Positions 51,470 to 63,215 of a stretch of 64,000 nucleotides of DNA are shown one piece after another. Under the pieces are notes generated by a model. The model made no database searches and was not told the origin of the DNA. It saw only the letters and a program-made list of their open reading frames with translations. The DNA comes from Phaffia rhodozyma (lineage: Eukaryota > Basidiomycota > Tremellomycetes > Cystofilobasidiales > Mrakiaceae), in NCBI GenBank assembly GCA_014706385.1, contig JACGZH010000008.1, positions 992,001-1,056,000 of the forward strand, written 5' to 3'. How positions within the stretch are numbered: the stretch's first letter is position 1; each line of letters starts with the position of its first letter. A program made the position numbers and the translations under genes.

Positions 51470-53312
51470 ATGGAGGTCGCAGACATGACGATTGCAGATG
51501 CATCGGACATATCTATGCCATCAGATACTTCAACTGAACGAGATTATAGCACTAATCATCGATCCTCGTTGACTGACTGGATCATCCCACCTCTTGTCAT
51601 TCTTTACATCGTGTGAGTTCTTCTGTCAGATCGCTTTCTCGCCTGAACAGTTCGATTCGATAATTTCTCAATCCCTCAATCTATTGATTACATACATCCG
51701 AATACTGTGTTACTTCATTGAAGAACGGGGTTTGTGTATACTACTCGGACAGTCTATCAACAATACCTTGTCGACCACCTCAAGCTGATCTCCTTCTTGC
51801 CTCGTTCGTCCCTCATGTCTGACAATGCGTTCGACTCTGATTGATGTTAGATCACTCAAACGCTTGATTCTGATCCGATTCATGCTCTGTCTCGCTCAGA
51901 GCTCTACCTTGCTTCTATCTGTATATTCCTTCCAATCATCTTATGTCTCTATCTATCTCTCTATCTGCTTCCTCAGTACCATTCCGCTCCGCCAGCCGTA
52001 CCACCTCAGCAGGTGCTTGACCGGTCGATCCCTTTTGAGTGCGCGGATCGAGAGGGAGGTTATCCAAGATGCTGGAAAGATGAATGTAACGGTAGATGGA
52101 AGCCAAGCAGAGTTAGACATTGTGGGATTTGTAAAAGATGCAGGGTCGGATTCGATCATTGTTGTCCTTGGTAAGTCTGTCTCTGTGATGGAAGAATGAT
52201 ATCAGAAGACATCTCATTCACCACGGTCTTCTTTGTTTCCTCCCTCTTAACCAAAAGGCTGGCGTGAGTCTTGATCTTTCGGCCTGTGAAAGGAATTAAA
52301 AAGCTCACTGCATAGAATATTCCATCATTCTTAGGACATGTGTCACTACTTCGACCTACCTCCCTTTCCTCCTCTTTCTCTCTATAACCCCTGTGGCCGT
52401 GTTCTTCCTCCTGCTTCCTCTTGCCAAACCGCTGTTTGCTCACGCAAGTGAAGTCTGGGCGTTTGCACGTGACTCCGAAGGCCCGATTACCATGAGATGG
52501 TTCAACTGGAAATGGAGTTGGGTCTTGGGAATAGGACCCGTAGGAAGACTTATGGTTGGTTTTATATGGGCTTGCTGGGTTTGGAACAAGAGGCCGGTAG
52601 AATCCTGGGAGTCGGGAGGGGGACTTTTCTTAAGCTTGATTGGAGTGTTGGTCGCTCTGATCGCTGTTGTATGTCTCTCTTCTGCCTTCATCCTTGGGTC
52701 TGTTGCGCATATTTCTAACAAAACATTCCTAATCTGATGTTGCGAACCAACAAGGGCCTGTTCATATCCACCTCACTTTCAATCAACCGCGGTATATCAC
52801 CCATCGAGTCTCGCATTTACCTGAACTACCGTCGTATTGACCCCAGGTTATACAATGCCGCTTTCCCTCCGTCACCCCCACCTCTAACCGAACGTCTTGC
52901 GCTCAACTCTGTTTCTTCACACACCCTACTGAGCGTATCACGCGCAGATCCAAGGGTCCTCATCTGGATCCCTCATCCGACGGTGAAAGGGAGAGGAAAA
53001 GCGGTCTATACAAGACCTGATGAAAAACCTTTTGATCTAGGATGGAGAGAAAATTGGAAGACGGTTTGGAGGGAGGGTATAAGGGATGGATTTCGAGTTT
53101 GGAGCAGGGGTAGTGTTAGTGACAGTGCCGGTGCCAGTGTCGATGTGAGCTCGAGTGGGAATGAAGCGAGAAAGAGGGGTCTGATTGCGTTGAATGAGAA
53201 TGTGTTGCATAGGCTGAGGTATGAAGCCAGTTTAGCTTTCGATGAGGAAGATGAGGAGGAGGAACAGGCTCAGTATGGAAGTGACGATGAAGGAGATTTG
53301 GTTGTGTTGTAA
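51470..53312 (+). CDS. DHHC-family palmitoyltransferase with DHCC active site
   Basis: These enzymes attach palmitate to cysteines of membrane-associated proteins at Golgi or plasma membrane. Six exons (51470-51612, 51724-51803, 51900-52170, 52258-52263, 52335-52668, 52755-53312) give 463 residues. Two N-terminal membrane helices (WIIPPLVILYIV and ASICIFLPIILCLYLSLYLL) precede the cysteine-rich domain: CWKDECNGRWKPSRVRHC, then GICKRCRVGFDHCCPW at about 148-165. The canonical DHHC reads D160-H161-C162-C163, with the second His replaced by Cys. A 6-base exon then adds Leu-Ala, giving PWLATCV, the exact spacing of the family's PWxxNCV. Two more helices follow (FLLFLSITPVAVFFLLLP and FLSLIGVLVALIAV), then ISPIESR at the TTxE position and an acidic cytosolic tail. 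The Cys nucleophile C163 is retained. Confidence 0.87.
52258..52263 (+). other. 6-base microexon of the palmitoyltransferase
   Basis: The sequence GCTGGC is preceded by CCAAAAG and followed by GTGAGT. Including it restores the conserved PWxxxCV spacing after the active site; skipping it keeps the frame but deletes two residues. That both options stay in phase makes it a possible regulated exon. Confidence 0.7.
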
Positions 53313-53542
53313 ACCTGGTATAGATAGTCAACACTGTACTATATAGAATAGAATGATGTGTAAAGAAGAGGAAAAGCAAGATGACAGCGTAAAACAGAAG
53401 AAGCGTCTAAACCAGATGCCCTGAGAAAGAGAGGACGAAACGAAGACGAAGGCGAAGATAAAAATAATATATGTAACAACAGTCACATAGTGAGAGTTCT
53501 GATGAGGAAAACACTGTAAATGGCATTTATTCTTCCATATCT
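53313..53542. other. Intergenic between convergent genes
   Basis: This is the 3' flank of the palmitoyltransferase and the carbonic-anhydrase-like gene. Nothing is recognised. Confidence 0.5.
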
Positions 53543-54694
53543 CTAAGGGGAAGCAGGTGGGGTTTCAGGAAGAGTTGGTTCTGACGAAATATCCTTCTTC
53601 GACTGACTTCCGGTCGTGTCAACTTCTCGGAGTTGACCCGTTTCGACCTCACTGAAAGATACAAAAGAGAAAAAGACATTCGTAAAGGATAGATTAAGAA
53701 CACAGATGGATAGGAAGAAAGGAAACATTCGCTCACTAGATCCAGCCGGTCACTTCGGTTCTTGAATCAAACATCGGGTTGGTTCTTAGCCAATCAACAT
53801 CCCACTTCACACTTTCCTGCAACCTAGCCTCATGCTCATGTGTATGCGCATGTCCCTCTGGTGCTTCGGGGAACGGCAAGAAGGAGGTCGAAGATATTTG
53901 GAAAGGTGCAGTTGAAGGAAGATGGCCGGAGGTCGATTTTGAGAGAAGCTTAGCTCGAAGAGATCGTTCGGTAAAGGTCAGAGCGGCGCAATCTGATGAT
54001 CAAACACATAGAACGAAAGAAGAGAAACATCAGCCGGAGAGGGCCCATCGGAATGAGTCCGAGTATCGTAAACACGCCGACTAACCAGTGTGTTGAATCT
54101 GGATTCCCATCCAATCATTGATGCACAGATGAGTAAATCACACATCACACATCACTTAAGTTCAGTTTGCTTTTCATCGCTTAGAAATATACAGAGTCCA
54201 ATCCTCAATACAGATCAACCGCAGACTCACCAGCATCACTTCGTTCAATCCGATCTGGGTCTGGGAGATAACCAGACTTCGAATAGCTGTAGAGTACAAA
54301 TCAGGAGAAACAAGACTCCATCAGGGTTCTGTATATCCATTTATAGAGTGAATGGAACCAGAAAGAGAAGGAGAAAACAGTATGCAACTCACCATCTTGA
54401 ATTCTCCCTCCGGCAGTTCGGATGATGTGTACATCACCCTCATCGACGCCTAGCATATCGAACACGTTGATCCTACTGTCCATACCTGAGAAAACAAAAA
54501 CAAAACGAACCGTAACAAGCCTATATCAGGACTGGAATCTGAAAGGAGATTAGAGAAGAGAAGGAAGACGTACATGTCACTATGGCCGTCTTAAGAGCCA
54601 GACCGAGAGGTTTTGCTTTAGCCTTATCGAACCGAGCTACGTGCTGGGCGTTTCGCTGGGAAAGGAGAGTAGCGATCCGGGGTATGGGAGACAT
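53543..54694 (-). CDS. Beta-carbonic anhydrase-like protein (clade D type)
   Basis: Beta-carbonic anhydrases hydrate CO2 with a zinc held by two Cys and one His. Six exons (54694-54574, 54486-54394, 54286-54231, 54098-54086, 53992-53737, 53651-53543) give 215 residues. The motif CMDSR (C41, D43, R45) sits in VTCMDSRINVFDMLG, followed by DVHIIRTAGGRIQDAIRSL. The second zinc motif is IQHTDCAALTF (H93, C96); the usual form is HHTDCGM. A 13-base exon encodes IQHT and thus one zinc ligand. A His-rich patch, GHAHTHEHEARL, is inserted, and the later DSRTEVTGWIYEVETGQL matches the end of the family core. No mitochondrial signal is clear. All zinc ligands and the Asp-Arg dyad are present, so activity is plausible. 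Confidence 0.85.
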
Positions 54695-55609
54695 GATTAT
54701 CGTTTCTTCTTTCTCGTTCTTCTTTCCTTTATGTGAGTGTTCTTCTGGAGAAGGATCGTTGCCGTTGGAGTTATTGATTTGTTTACTACGAAAAGAAAGA
54801 AAAGGAGTCGAGGAGCAGAGAGAAAATTGAATAAATCACCATCGTCGGTTGGCTCGCTCTTCGCCGGCCAACAGAAATAAGGAGATAAGAAAATTGGGAT
54901 GACGATCTACTCGACTGTTTACCTTTCTTTCTTCTCTTCCCTAAAGATGATTTGCCAATGAACTTTTTTCTTTTTCTGAACCAATTCTTCATCCAACTAT
55001 TTCGCACTTAGCCTAGCAATCATCAGATACATATTCGATAGATGTATGGACGGATGTGCGCGAGAGAGCAAGAACTTTTATGAATCAACGGGCAAGAGAG
55101 ATGATGCAATTAAACCGGAAAAATTAAAGATGAAATCTTGACCGGTGATTTCATATCGGACCGAATAAACATTCCTCTATTCATATTTTTTTCAACACTG
55201 TTGTTCCTCTGGTTTATCTTCTTCATCAAGCTTTCAGTGAGTCATATCTTGATAGGTCCAAAAAGGACGACCATCATCAATTTCTGAGAATGCCACCGGC
55301 CCGACAGCCACGATTCTGTGGGATACACCAGTCTTTTTGGTTCAATCGATCAGTGTTCCTTACTCTCATACCAGGCGGCAACAGACCAAAGACTACATGT
55401 TATGACCATACAAGCAGAAAACAAAAAAGCACAACAGGGATATAAGAAGGTGAGAAGAAAGGAAGAAAGAAAAAGAAAGATAGGGAAAGGGAAAGAGGAA
55501 GAAGAAGTGATTGCCGACGCCATCGCATTGGCGCCATTTAATCTATCCAAACCCCGTCAAACTAGCATTTTCCCTGTAGTCTCCAGATACTGTCAAGCTG
55601 ATGTAGTAT
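54695..55609. other. Intergenic: carbonic anhydrase upstream, complex I downstream
   Basis: This lies between two - strand genes. Short frames at 55290-55442 (+) begin MPPARQPRFCGIH but have no supporting family match or splice continuation. Purine runs occupy 55430-55510 on the + strand. No gene is called. Confidence 0.5.
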
Positions 55610-56634
55610 TTAGTAATGGGTTCGGTAGGATTCCGGACGAAGATGCTCGATTCCCTTGAAGTCTGTTTTACATAACACATAGAAGAGGTCAACATTCGTT
55701 CCACACAGCTAATTGGATTACAATCGAGTATAAGACTGAAAGACTTGAAGCGTACAATCTTGCTCGGTGTTGTGAAATTTGTGGTTGGCGAAGTTGAACC
55801 TTTTGCAAGACAACGAGAAAGATTTAGATTAAACTCTTCAAGATAATTGAGAAAGAGTTGATGAGCAAGAGCTATATGAGAAGGCTTACCAGGGGAAGAC
55901 AGCTGAACATGCCCATTTCCGAACCACCGATTGACAAGAAAGAATTCATCAGCCTTGCAAACATCTCTTCATCACGAAACACTAAGAACACATACCAAGC
56001 CTGCCCTGGGAGCGAACAGATTGCCTCATAGCCACACCCTGGGCATATTCGCTCATCTCGGTTGCTCCATATAGCGGAAGACCCTTCTCTGCTCGTTCCC
56101 TCATCTCGGCGTAATCCTTAGAGACCTCCCTAGCATTCTCCCATGTTCCCCAGAATCGGTCTATATTTCAAAGAGAGATGCACACATCCCATTCAGCATT
56201 CTGAGCAACACACTCTGTTAAAGGACGAGACATACACGAGGATCTTGCGTAAGCAATTAAGAAACCTCCAACTAGACCGGTACACGCGGTCAATCTCATC
56301 ACTGGTGCGAGTCCAAATTTGTTATGACTTGGCTGCCATTTGTCTACCGGTTCGACAAAGAAAAAGAGCCCACGCGTGTTTGGAAGAGGATGCAAACGAA
56401 AACAAGATAGTCAGAATCCTAATCCCTTAGATGTAACCAGATCTGATCATCTGAGAAACACGCGATGGTAACGAATAGACAGGACCGACTCATGAGGTAA
56501 ACGTATCCACAAGAGAGACCTGTACAAAGACCGATAGTACCGACGTCTGCTGGTCGAAAGTATCTGACGACCCTCCAGAAATGAGGATCAGAATCGATGA
56601 GAGGATACTCTGTGGGCTCTGACTTGATGGGCAT
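55610..56634 (-). CDS. NADH:ubiquinone oxidoreductase 21 kDa subunit (complex I accessory)
   Basis: A fungal accessory subunit of mitochondrial respiratory complex I, like the 20.9 kDa protein of Neurospora. Six exons (56634-56490, 56343-56236, 56160-55996, 55902-55890, 55799-55756, 55662-55610) give 175 residues. The N-terminus KSEPTEYPLIDSDPHFWRVV runs into RYFRPADVG, the family's hallmark, followed by two membrane helices (one ending LSCGYVYLM; the other CTGLVGGFLIAYARSSYRFWG). Then come the helix NAREVSKDYAEM and the C-terminal FPWFNFANHKFHNTEQDYF. The first part of that motif (AVFPW) comes from a 13-base exon. The donor after 56236 (GTATGT) was chosen over one three bases upstream because it yields YRFWG. 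Confidence 0.9.
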
Positions 56635-56930
56635 ATCTTCTGATTGATCGAGTGCGAGTATGTGATGCTAGAGACCTCCCGAGGTAGTAGTGATGGATGG
56701 TTAGCAGACAACTTCTGAACAACCCCCCATCTCCCATCTCTTCTGTTGGCTGAAGGGGTTTTTGATATATAAATTTCATATATCAGATTACGCACTTAGA
56801 TAGGTCAGTTTACCTCGATCCGTTCATCCATCCTCGATTTGTTCATCCTTTCTCGACCTGAAACGACAAGCTCCTTATACCCCACACACACCATCCCATC
56901 CAGTTCTATTCCTTGTCTTTGTCAATCGAC
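56635..56930. promoter_or_regulatory. Divergent promoter: complex I subunit and RAX1-like gene
   Basis: The two start codons are 296 bases apart. TATATATAAATTTCATATATC near 56762-56782 is AT-rich and sits near the middle. No conserved element is identified. Confidence 0.45.
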
Positions 56931-58686
56931 ATGGCTAGACCGTCCGATCAAAACGGAACAAGAAACAGATTCCCAACATTGGATGAGGTTCTTCTCAGAA
57001 AGACACGTCCTCCAGTCGACTTGTTTTGTTTTTACGTACGTGTTTTTCAACTGTATATATCAAACTCCAACTCTCTTTCTCTCACGGGCTGACCGCCGCT
57101 CTTCGTTTGCAATCACCGATTACACAACATAGATATTTCTACAACGAGAAGGACAGGAAGATATTTTGGACTTTTGGCTAGACGTCCATCAACACGAGAA
57201 TCTGTGTCGAGCTTATTTCAAGGTTAGATTTCTCCACGAGTTTCTTCATTTTCGTCAACATAGAGTTGTCACTCAGGTTTGCAATTTGTATACATCCTCT
57301 TCACAGGACGTCCGTAAATCCGGTCGTAACATCGCTCAGGAATGGCCCCAATATTGGAATCGAGCACTCCAACAGGGGTCTTCTTATGATGCTGCAGCTG
57401 GCATTACTCCACATGCGCGACAGTCGTACCTCCGTTCCTCTGATCCATTCGCCGATCCACACGAACAACATCAGCAGAACAGCTCCACAAATGGTGTCCA
57501 TGATAATCCAGCCATGGCTCAAGAGTCTAAGGAAGCTCATCCTGCTCCAATTTTCTGTCGAGAGCGAAGGGATACCGAGACAGACGTAGCGGGTGCTTCT
57601 GTCATGCGTACCGTCGATGGAAAACGGTCACCGTCGATCGGGGGCAGCTTCCAAGGAGAGAAAGTTGGCCTGGTTTCTCCTCAGGCTCAAGGCCAAGCTA
57701 AACGATCAAGTGGTGGATCGATTGGCGGGAAATGGACGAATGGTCTGGGATGGGGCCAAGGGCCGGTCTTGGGAGGAGCAAAGGAGAAGCGAAAGAGTCG
57801 TGCACCGACCGTTATCCCGAGGAATAGCGCGATCACCAAGGGCGAGTTGTTGCTGAGTGCGGAGAGGATATATGCAAGATACCTTACTCAGGGCGGGGAA
57901 AAGGAAATATATTTGCCGTATGTCCTGTTTTGCTCTTTTTTAAAATTTTAATTTAATTCATCAGCCAGATTCGGCGCAAACATCTTATAACCTGCTTGTG
58001 TTCGGTTGCCTCATTCTTGTTCCCTTGCTCCGCAGACCATCACTTCGAATCCCTCGATTTCCCTTGCCCGGTCACCTTTCCCACGTCGACTCAAACTCGT
58101 TGGATGTCGATGCTGAAGCACTCGCGTCTGTTCCGGACATGTTTGTTAGACAAAAGGCCTACACTCACGCCGTCCTCGTCCAGGATGCCTATCCCAGATT
58201 CCTCCGTGCCAAGGCGTTTGGAAATTTAACACCTTTTACTTGCTTCTTCCGGCTCCTTCTTGGATTGCTCATCACATGGGGAGGGCTCACGGCCGCCTTT
58301 TGCTTTGTGTTCCTCGATATCCAACCTAGGAGACTGAGATTATCTGTAAGTACATCTAAACTCTTTCAGACGATCAACCTGGCCATTGAGGGATCGCTTA
58401 CGTTTGTTTAATCAAATGGTATCAATTAAATTGTTATACAATACAGCTCCTGGTCCCCTTCTATATTTCACTTCACCTTCTTCTTTCCGCACTGTATGCT
58501 CTGGATCCGTTAATGGTTCTTTTGTTCAATCGATCTGAAACCACACCATTCAGCTATTTATCTATACAAGAGCCCTATGTCCGGAAATTACTCCGCAAAC
58601 GCAGCATTCTTCTGGAAGGTGGCATCTTGCTTCTCTTACTAGCCGGGATCATGCTTTGGTACTGGGTTCCTGGTCATAGGCTTTAG
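56931..58686 (+). CDS. RAX1: RGS-domain multi-pass membrane protein, Rax1-like
   Basis: Rax1 is an RGS-containing membrane protein that marks bud sites in yeast. Five exons (56931-57035, 57133-57222, 57307-57917, 58036-58345, 58447-58686) give 451 residues. The RGS fold starts at FPTLDEVLLRKTRPPVDLF and continues with FYIFLQREGQEDILDFWLDV and HENLCRAYF. A long Ser/Gly/Gln-rich insert interrupts it. The second part of the fold, KGELLLSAERIYARYL and QDAYPRFLRAKAFGNLTPF, follows. Three membrane helices close the protein: FFRLLLGLLITWGGLTAAF, LLVPFYISLHLLLSAL and GGILLLLLAGIMLWYW. RGS domain plus three C-terminal helices is the Rax1 layout; the symbol is by architecture, not by strong identity. 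Confidence 0.82.
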
Positions 58687-59244
58687 ATTTAAACGCTACC
58701 GTGGCGTTTTTATCGGTCTCTTTCGTTTTTTGTTTCTTCTTTTCTCCGGGTGTTCCCTTCTTTCGGTCTTACCTACGTTCCTCTTATCTCTCTCTGATCA
58801 AAATCGTACTCGTAATTGCTGCTCTCCTTCGTGTCTCATTCCGCTATGTCTGCTTTGTTACTTCTCTTGATCAGTCCGATCTCCTTGCTTATCAACACAG
58901 GTATATTTCTCGTCCGACTTACCCACATAGTTAATATCTAATTTAGTGATTGCTCTGTTCCCTTGTGCTCAGTTTGTTTCATTTCAGTTGCTCGATGCAA
59001 CGCTGTATCTGACGAGTAATTGCTCGAGTTGGACGCGTAGAATCAAGGTTTAATGAGTCGCGCGGGAAAAAGAAAAGAAATAAAATCAATCAACAACGAT
59101 TTACACCATCAACATTCCTTTGGGTCATACATACATCATCCTTCATTCAGCTGGCTCTTTGTGTATCTGCCCGTTTCCACAAACTGGAGCAATCTCCAGC
59201 CCCTCGTCCGCTTCTTCCAGCATACATAGCCTGGTATCAGACTA
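58687..59244. promoter_or_regulatory. Upstream region of ASE1
   Basis: The segment is T-rich at 58700-58790. ACGCGT lies at 59033-59038 and GCGCGGGAAA, an E2F/SBF-like sequence, at about 59060-59070, some 175-210 bases before the ASE1 start. Both are candidates only. Confidence 0.45.
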
Positions 59245-62200
59245 ATGGATCAGATGTCCCAGCAATCAACAGCATCCTCCCTTCAACAACTCATAGACGA
59301 CAACCTACCTCTACTCCGATCGTTTCATTCGAAACTAGCACTCACCCCAGATCTACTTGACCGAGATGTCCGTCGGATAGTTGACGCTTGCACAACGGAG
59401 TTTGAAGTGTTGCTGACGGAAAAAAGAAGGATGTTGGATGATATGAGAAATAAAGTTGAACGTGCTCGAAGAGGTATGTTTCTTGTGTTCTCTACTCGCT
59501 CTTTCTAGATTTAGAAAGTCAAACCGGGTCAATGACGTCTCACTGGACGCGACAAAATGCGCTACCGACATAGAATGTATCAAACTGACGCGTCTAAACG
59601 ATGTTCTACAGAATGTGTAGCTTTAGGTCGAGCTTTAGGAATTCCAATAGAAGTCAGTAGTATACTGAGCGGAGAAGAAGTAAGCTGCTTTTACTCTCGT
59701 CCTTGCGTAGGCCAGTCGGTTCTAGGTCTGTAACTCAGTGAAAGATTCTCAACCCGCGTTGATCATGTCTGCCCTTCAATGTGCTTGGTGTTTCATAGAT
59801 TCTGCCTCAGCAATTGGCCCGATTGGAAACATACCGGGACAAGACGTTGCTTCCAGCTTATGAAGCTCGATTGGTCGAGATCCGAGGTTCGTCCTCATTT
59901 ATTGTATATGTCCCAACCTTTCTTGGCTGAGGAGGGATAAACAAGAACGTGGTTATTCTCACATCTGGCTCTTTGGATTATCCTATGGACAAAACAGTTC
60001 AATCCAAACGTTTATCTACATTAACAAATCTCCTCCCATCGGAATTCGCTCTTCGAGCTCTCCAACCTACTATTCCTTCTCGTCCGCCATCCATCCATTC
60101 TCGATCAGTCCCGCGCGCTACCCGTCAAGCCTCCCCTCGACCATTAGACGGAGAAACAGCTCTAATCGACCTTTCGTTGACGATGAATGAGGCGGATAAG
60201 ACGAATTTGGAAAAGGAAGAAGAACCAAGATCGTGTTGGGAGGATGTGAGTGAGGCTAGACTGAACGAGTTACAGCTCTTAGTATCAACCGGTGAAACAG
60301 AACGCGTGAGTTATTCTTCAGTCTACGTTCGTATCTAGCATTATAAATTGAACAAAACTCGCTTATCTCCTTAAAAAATTGATCTATCTTATAATCCTGC
60401 GCGCATTCTCTTTCGTTCAACGATCAGTTTCGGTTACTTCGCGTTCTTCGCCAAGCCTTCTATGATTTATATGAACTCCTTACTATTCTTGAAGTTTCCC
60501 TACCACTGCCTTACCCTTTGCCCTCGGCTCCTACAACCTCATCCTCCTTACCGACGATTTCTCCAAGATCACCGTTATCATCTGTGATACCACCGGGTCC
60601 CTCGGAACCGACAGCTGAGGTCCAACGTTATCTAGAAATCGCAGAGAACTTCATGAGATGGGCTAATGAGATGAACGAAGGGATGGATGAGCTAGGAGAG
60701 ATGCTAGAGAATGATGATGACTCAAAAGGATGGGAAGGAATGGAAGGGGTTGAACCCGAGAAAGGGATGCTGGCTTGGGTCGAACAGTCTATTATTCAGG
60801 TCAGTCTTCGGCTCTCCTGTTTCTACAGCCTAAAGATTCAGGCTTTAATCCTGTATGCTCATTCCAAAAAACCTTCTAAACCTACTTATCAGGTACAAGC
60901 CGGTAAAGAGTGGAACGAGTTTGAGATTCAAAGGCTGTACGACCAACTGGAGACACTTTGGGTTAAGCTAAACATCTCAAGAGACTTTATTGATACGTTC
61001 ATCGAGGAGAACAGAGGGTCATCTGCTCGGTGTTTGGAAGGTGTACGTTTTTTCCTTTGCGTATGATCTCTTGTTCAAACCACTTTGAAACTGATTATAT
61101 TCTCTCGACATGAACTTCTCGATCGATGAATCAACGGACTGCTAGTACGCACTCGAGTTGGAGAGAAACCTTCGGCTTAAGGCCGAACAAATGGAAGGGC
61201 TTGTGATAGAGACTCGAGCACAGATTCTTGCTGTTCAAGACGAACTCATGATGACTGAAGAGAACAAGCAGAGTTATGAATGGTTTTGGGACAGTATGTT
61301 TTATCTCTGTGCCAGGCCTCCGCGGTTCTTCTATAATGGAAACCCACATTTGTGATTTGACTAACGCCTATTCTTAAATCGATTGTGTCACTTATAGCAA
61401 ACTATACGGACGAACTGTTGTCTGTGCACGAGGAAGAGCTCGCTAAGTTGAAGGACGAGCTGGATTCTGTTGCACCTTTAATGGAAACTTACAAGCAATG
61501 GCAGAGATACTGTGATCTAGAGAAGAAGTTATCCGTATGTCTTTTCTTAGAGTTTGCCGTGATCTGTTTATGAATGGTCCAGCTAATCTAGAAGATCTGC
61601 GCTTGGTTGGCTGGTCTTGTCATATCTCAAAGGACGCAGAGGCAGATACGAAACGATATACTCGGAAAGGATTTTCTTCGTTGGAAGAAGAAAAGCTCAG
61701 GAAATATGTGAAATCCCATGCGAATGTGAGTTCCTATGAGTTCTCACATCCAAATTTTGTGTATTTCTGTCTCTTCTTTTGATATCTCCTGGAACCAGTT
61801 GACTGAACGCGCCGTTTCATACCCTTCATTCGACTTCATGTCCACGAATCAGATTGAACAAAACCTGCTCGAACTTGCGGCTGAGTGGGAGGAAACCAAC
61901 GGCCGGGCGTTTACTCTTCAAGGAGAAAGAATTATCTCAATCATTCAAGAAAAGGCAGAAGCAAAAGAGCTCGAAAAGGAGATGAAGAAGGTATTACTGA
62001 CCATTCAAGTCATCTGCTAGGCGTGACAAGAGTTATATGCTTATCGACTACTTGGTTCGGTTGTCTTTCTTTCAGCGCGCTCGACAAGGAGGCAATGTCG
62101 TTTCAACTCGTTCTCAAACACCAGCCGCTCAACATCGCCCACCTCCACCATCGGCAAGCCGTCGTGTGATGGCTACTCCCTCTACTTCCCATTATCCCGG

Positions 62201-62693
62201 GTCCTCAATGTCTACTGTCAAAAGAAAACACCCACCTCCACCTACTCCATCATCCACCCACCCGAATGGCAAACTCGCTCGAACAACGCCCCGCGTTGCA
62301 GGGAATATATCCCGTCCAGCTGGTCTTACCGCTTGTTCTTTACCTAGACCTGGAGGGTTTACGCGACCAACGCCACTCTCGTCGGTTGCAGGAACCAGAA
62401 GACTCGTTAGCGGTAGCAGCGCGACCAGTAGTAGTAGCTGGGGAACGATGGTCGATTCGTGTTCATCCAACAGACTGAATAGTCATTCGCTTTCGCTCTC
62501 GTCTTCGGCTTCATCCACATCTTCGACTATGTGTTCCAAAGGTTACTCGAGGTTACCATGTCCAACACCTTCAAAAATTGGGATGGCTCCATCGTATGGA
62601 AGTTCAATAAAGCTGAAGCAGAACCCGAGGAGACAGAGTTTCAAGCCGAGACCGTCTGTTGGAGGCTCTGGTTTGACTGGCGAGTTCCTATGA
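59245..62693 (+). CDS. ASE1: Spindle midzone crosslinker Ase1/MAP65/PRC1
   Basis: Ase1 bundles antiparallel microtubules at the anaphase midzone. Eleven exons (59245-59473, 59612-59679, 59799-59886, 59932-60305, 60428-60799, 60893-61042, 61146-61293, 61398-61534, 61633-61725, 61799-61990, 62076-62693) give 822 residues. Rod landmarks: ECVALGRALGIPIEV near 80, ILPQQLARLETYRD, and LYDQLETLWVKLNISRDF at the spectrin-fold entry. Next come the microtubule-binding stretch NLRLKAEQMEGLVIETRAQI, EWFWDTNYTDELLSVHEEEL, DAEADTKRYTRKGFSSLEEE and TLQGERIISIIQEK. The C-terminal 200 residues are basic and Ser/Pro-rich, as in other Ase1 proteins, and are likely a mitotic-kinase target. The acceptor before exon 4 is tandem (GAG/GAG), so one glycine may be optional. 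Confidence 0.9.
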
Positions 62694-63215
62694 TCTATCA
62701 TTTTTTCTTTGCATGTTGTTTTTTTGTCATATTCTTCTGCCTTCCTATGATGCCAATCTGTTCTCCTCATTCTGTTCTCTTGATTGCTATTTGGAGCTTG
62801 CTATCCACCCTCATTGTCCATTCTCATTCTTGTTCTCTAGCCACGCTATGTCTGTTTGATTTTTCCTTCTCTCCTCGTTCTTTTCTGCGTCTTGGTTTGT
62901 TCTTCCTCTTCTTCTTGATACCCGTCTCGAGATGGCCTTCCCTCCGGGTTTCTTTCATTAGCTTTCGCTTTGTCTCGTCGTCCTCTTTGTTCTAATAAAT
63001 AGGATTTGCTTTGATTACATAAGCAACAACCCTCCACTTTCATGCCGTGAGATGTAATGAGACTACCCTCCCGCTCACCACCACCATTCCATACATCAGG
63101 TCCTGACCTGCACAAACTCATTGAGTTCGACTTGCTGGGAGAATTACTTGGACAGCGTGATATCTTGGAAGAAGCATCCAGCCAATCCATTGGTCCAGCT
63201 TAATCTTCGCTTACA
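62694..63215. other. Intergenic: ASE1 downstream, zinc-finger gene upstream
   Basis: The region is T-rich on the + strand from 62700 to 62990, consistent with the ASE1 3' flank. No gene is recognised. Confidence 0.55.

Noticed and set aside
55290..55442. Short frame MPPARQPRF on the + strand
   Set aside because: It has no similarity I recognise, a purine-rich low-complexity continuation and no plausible downstream exon.
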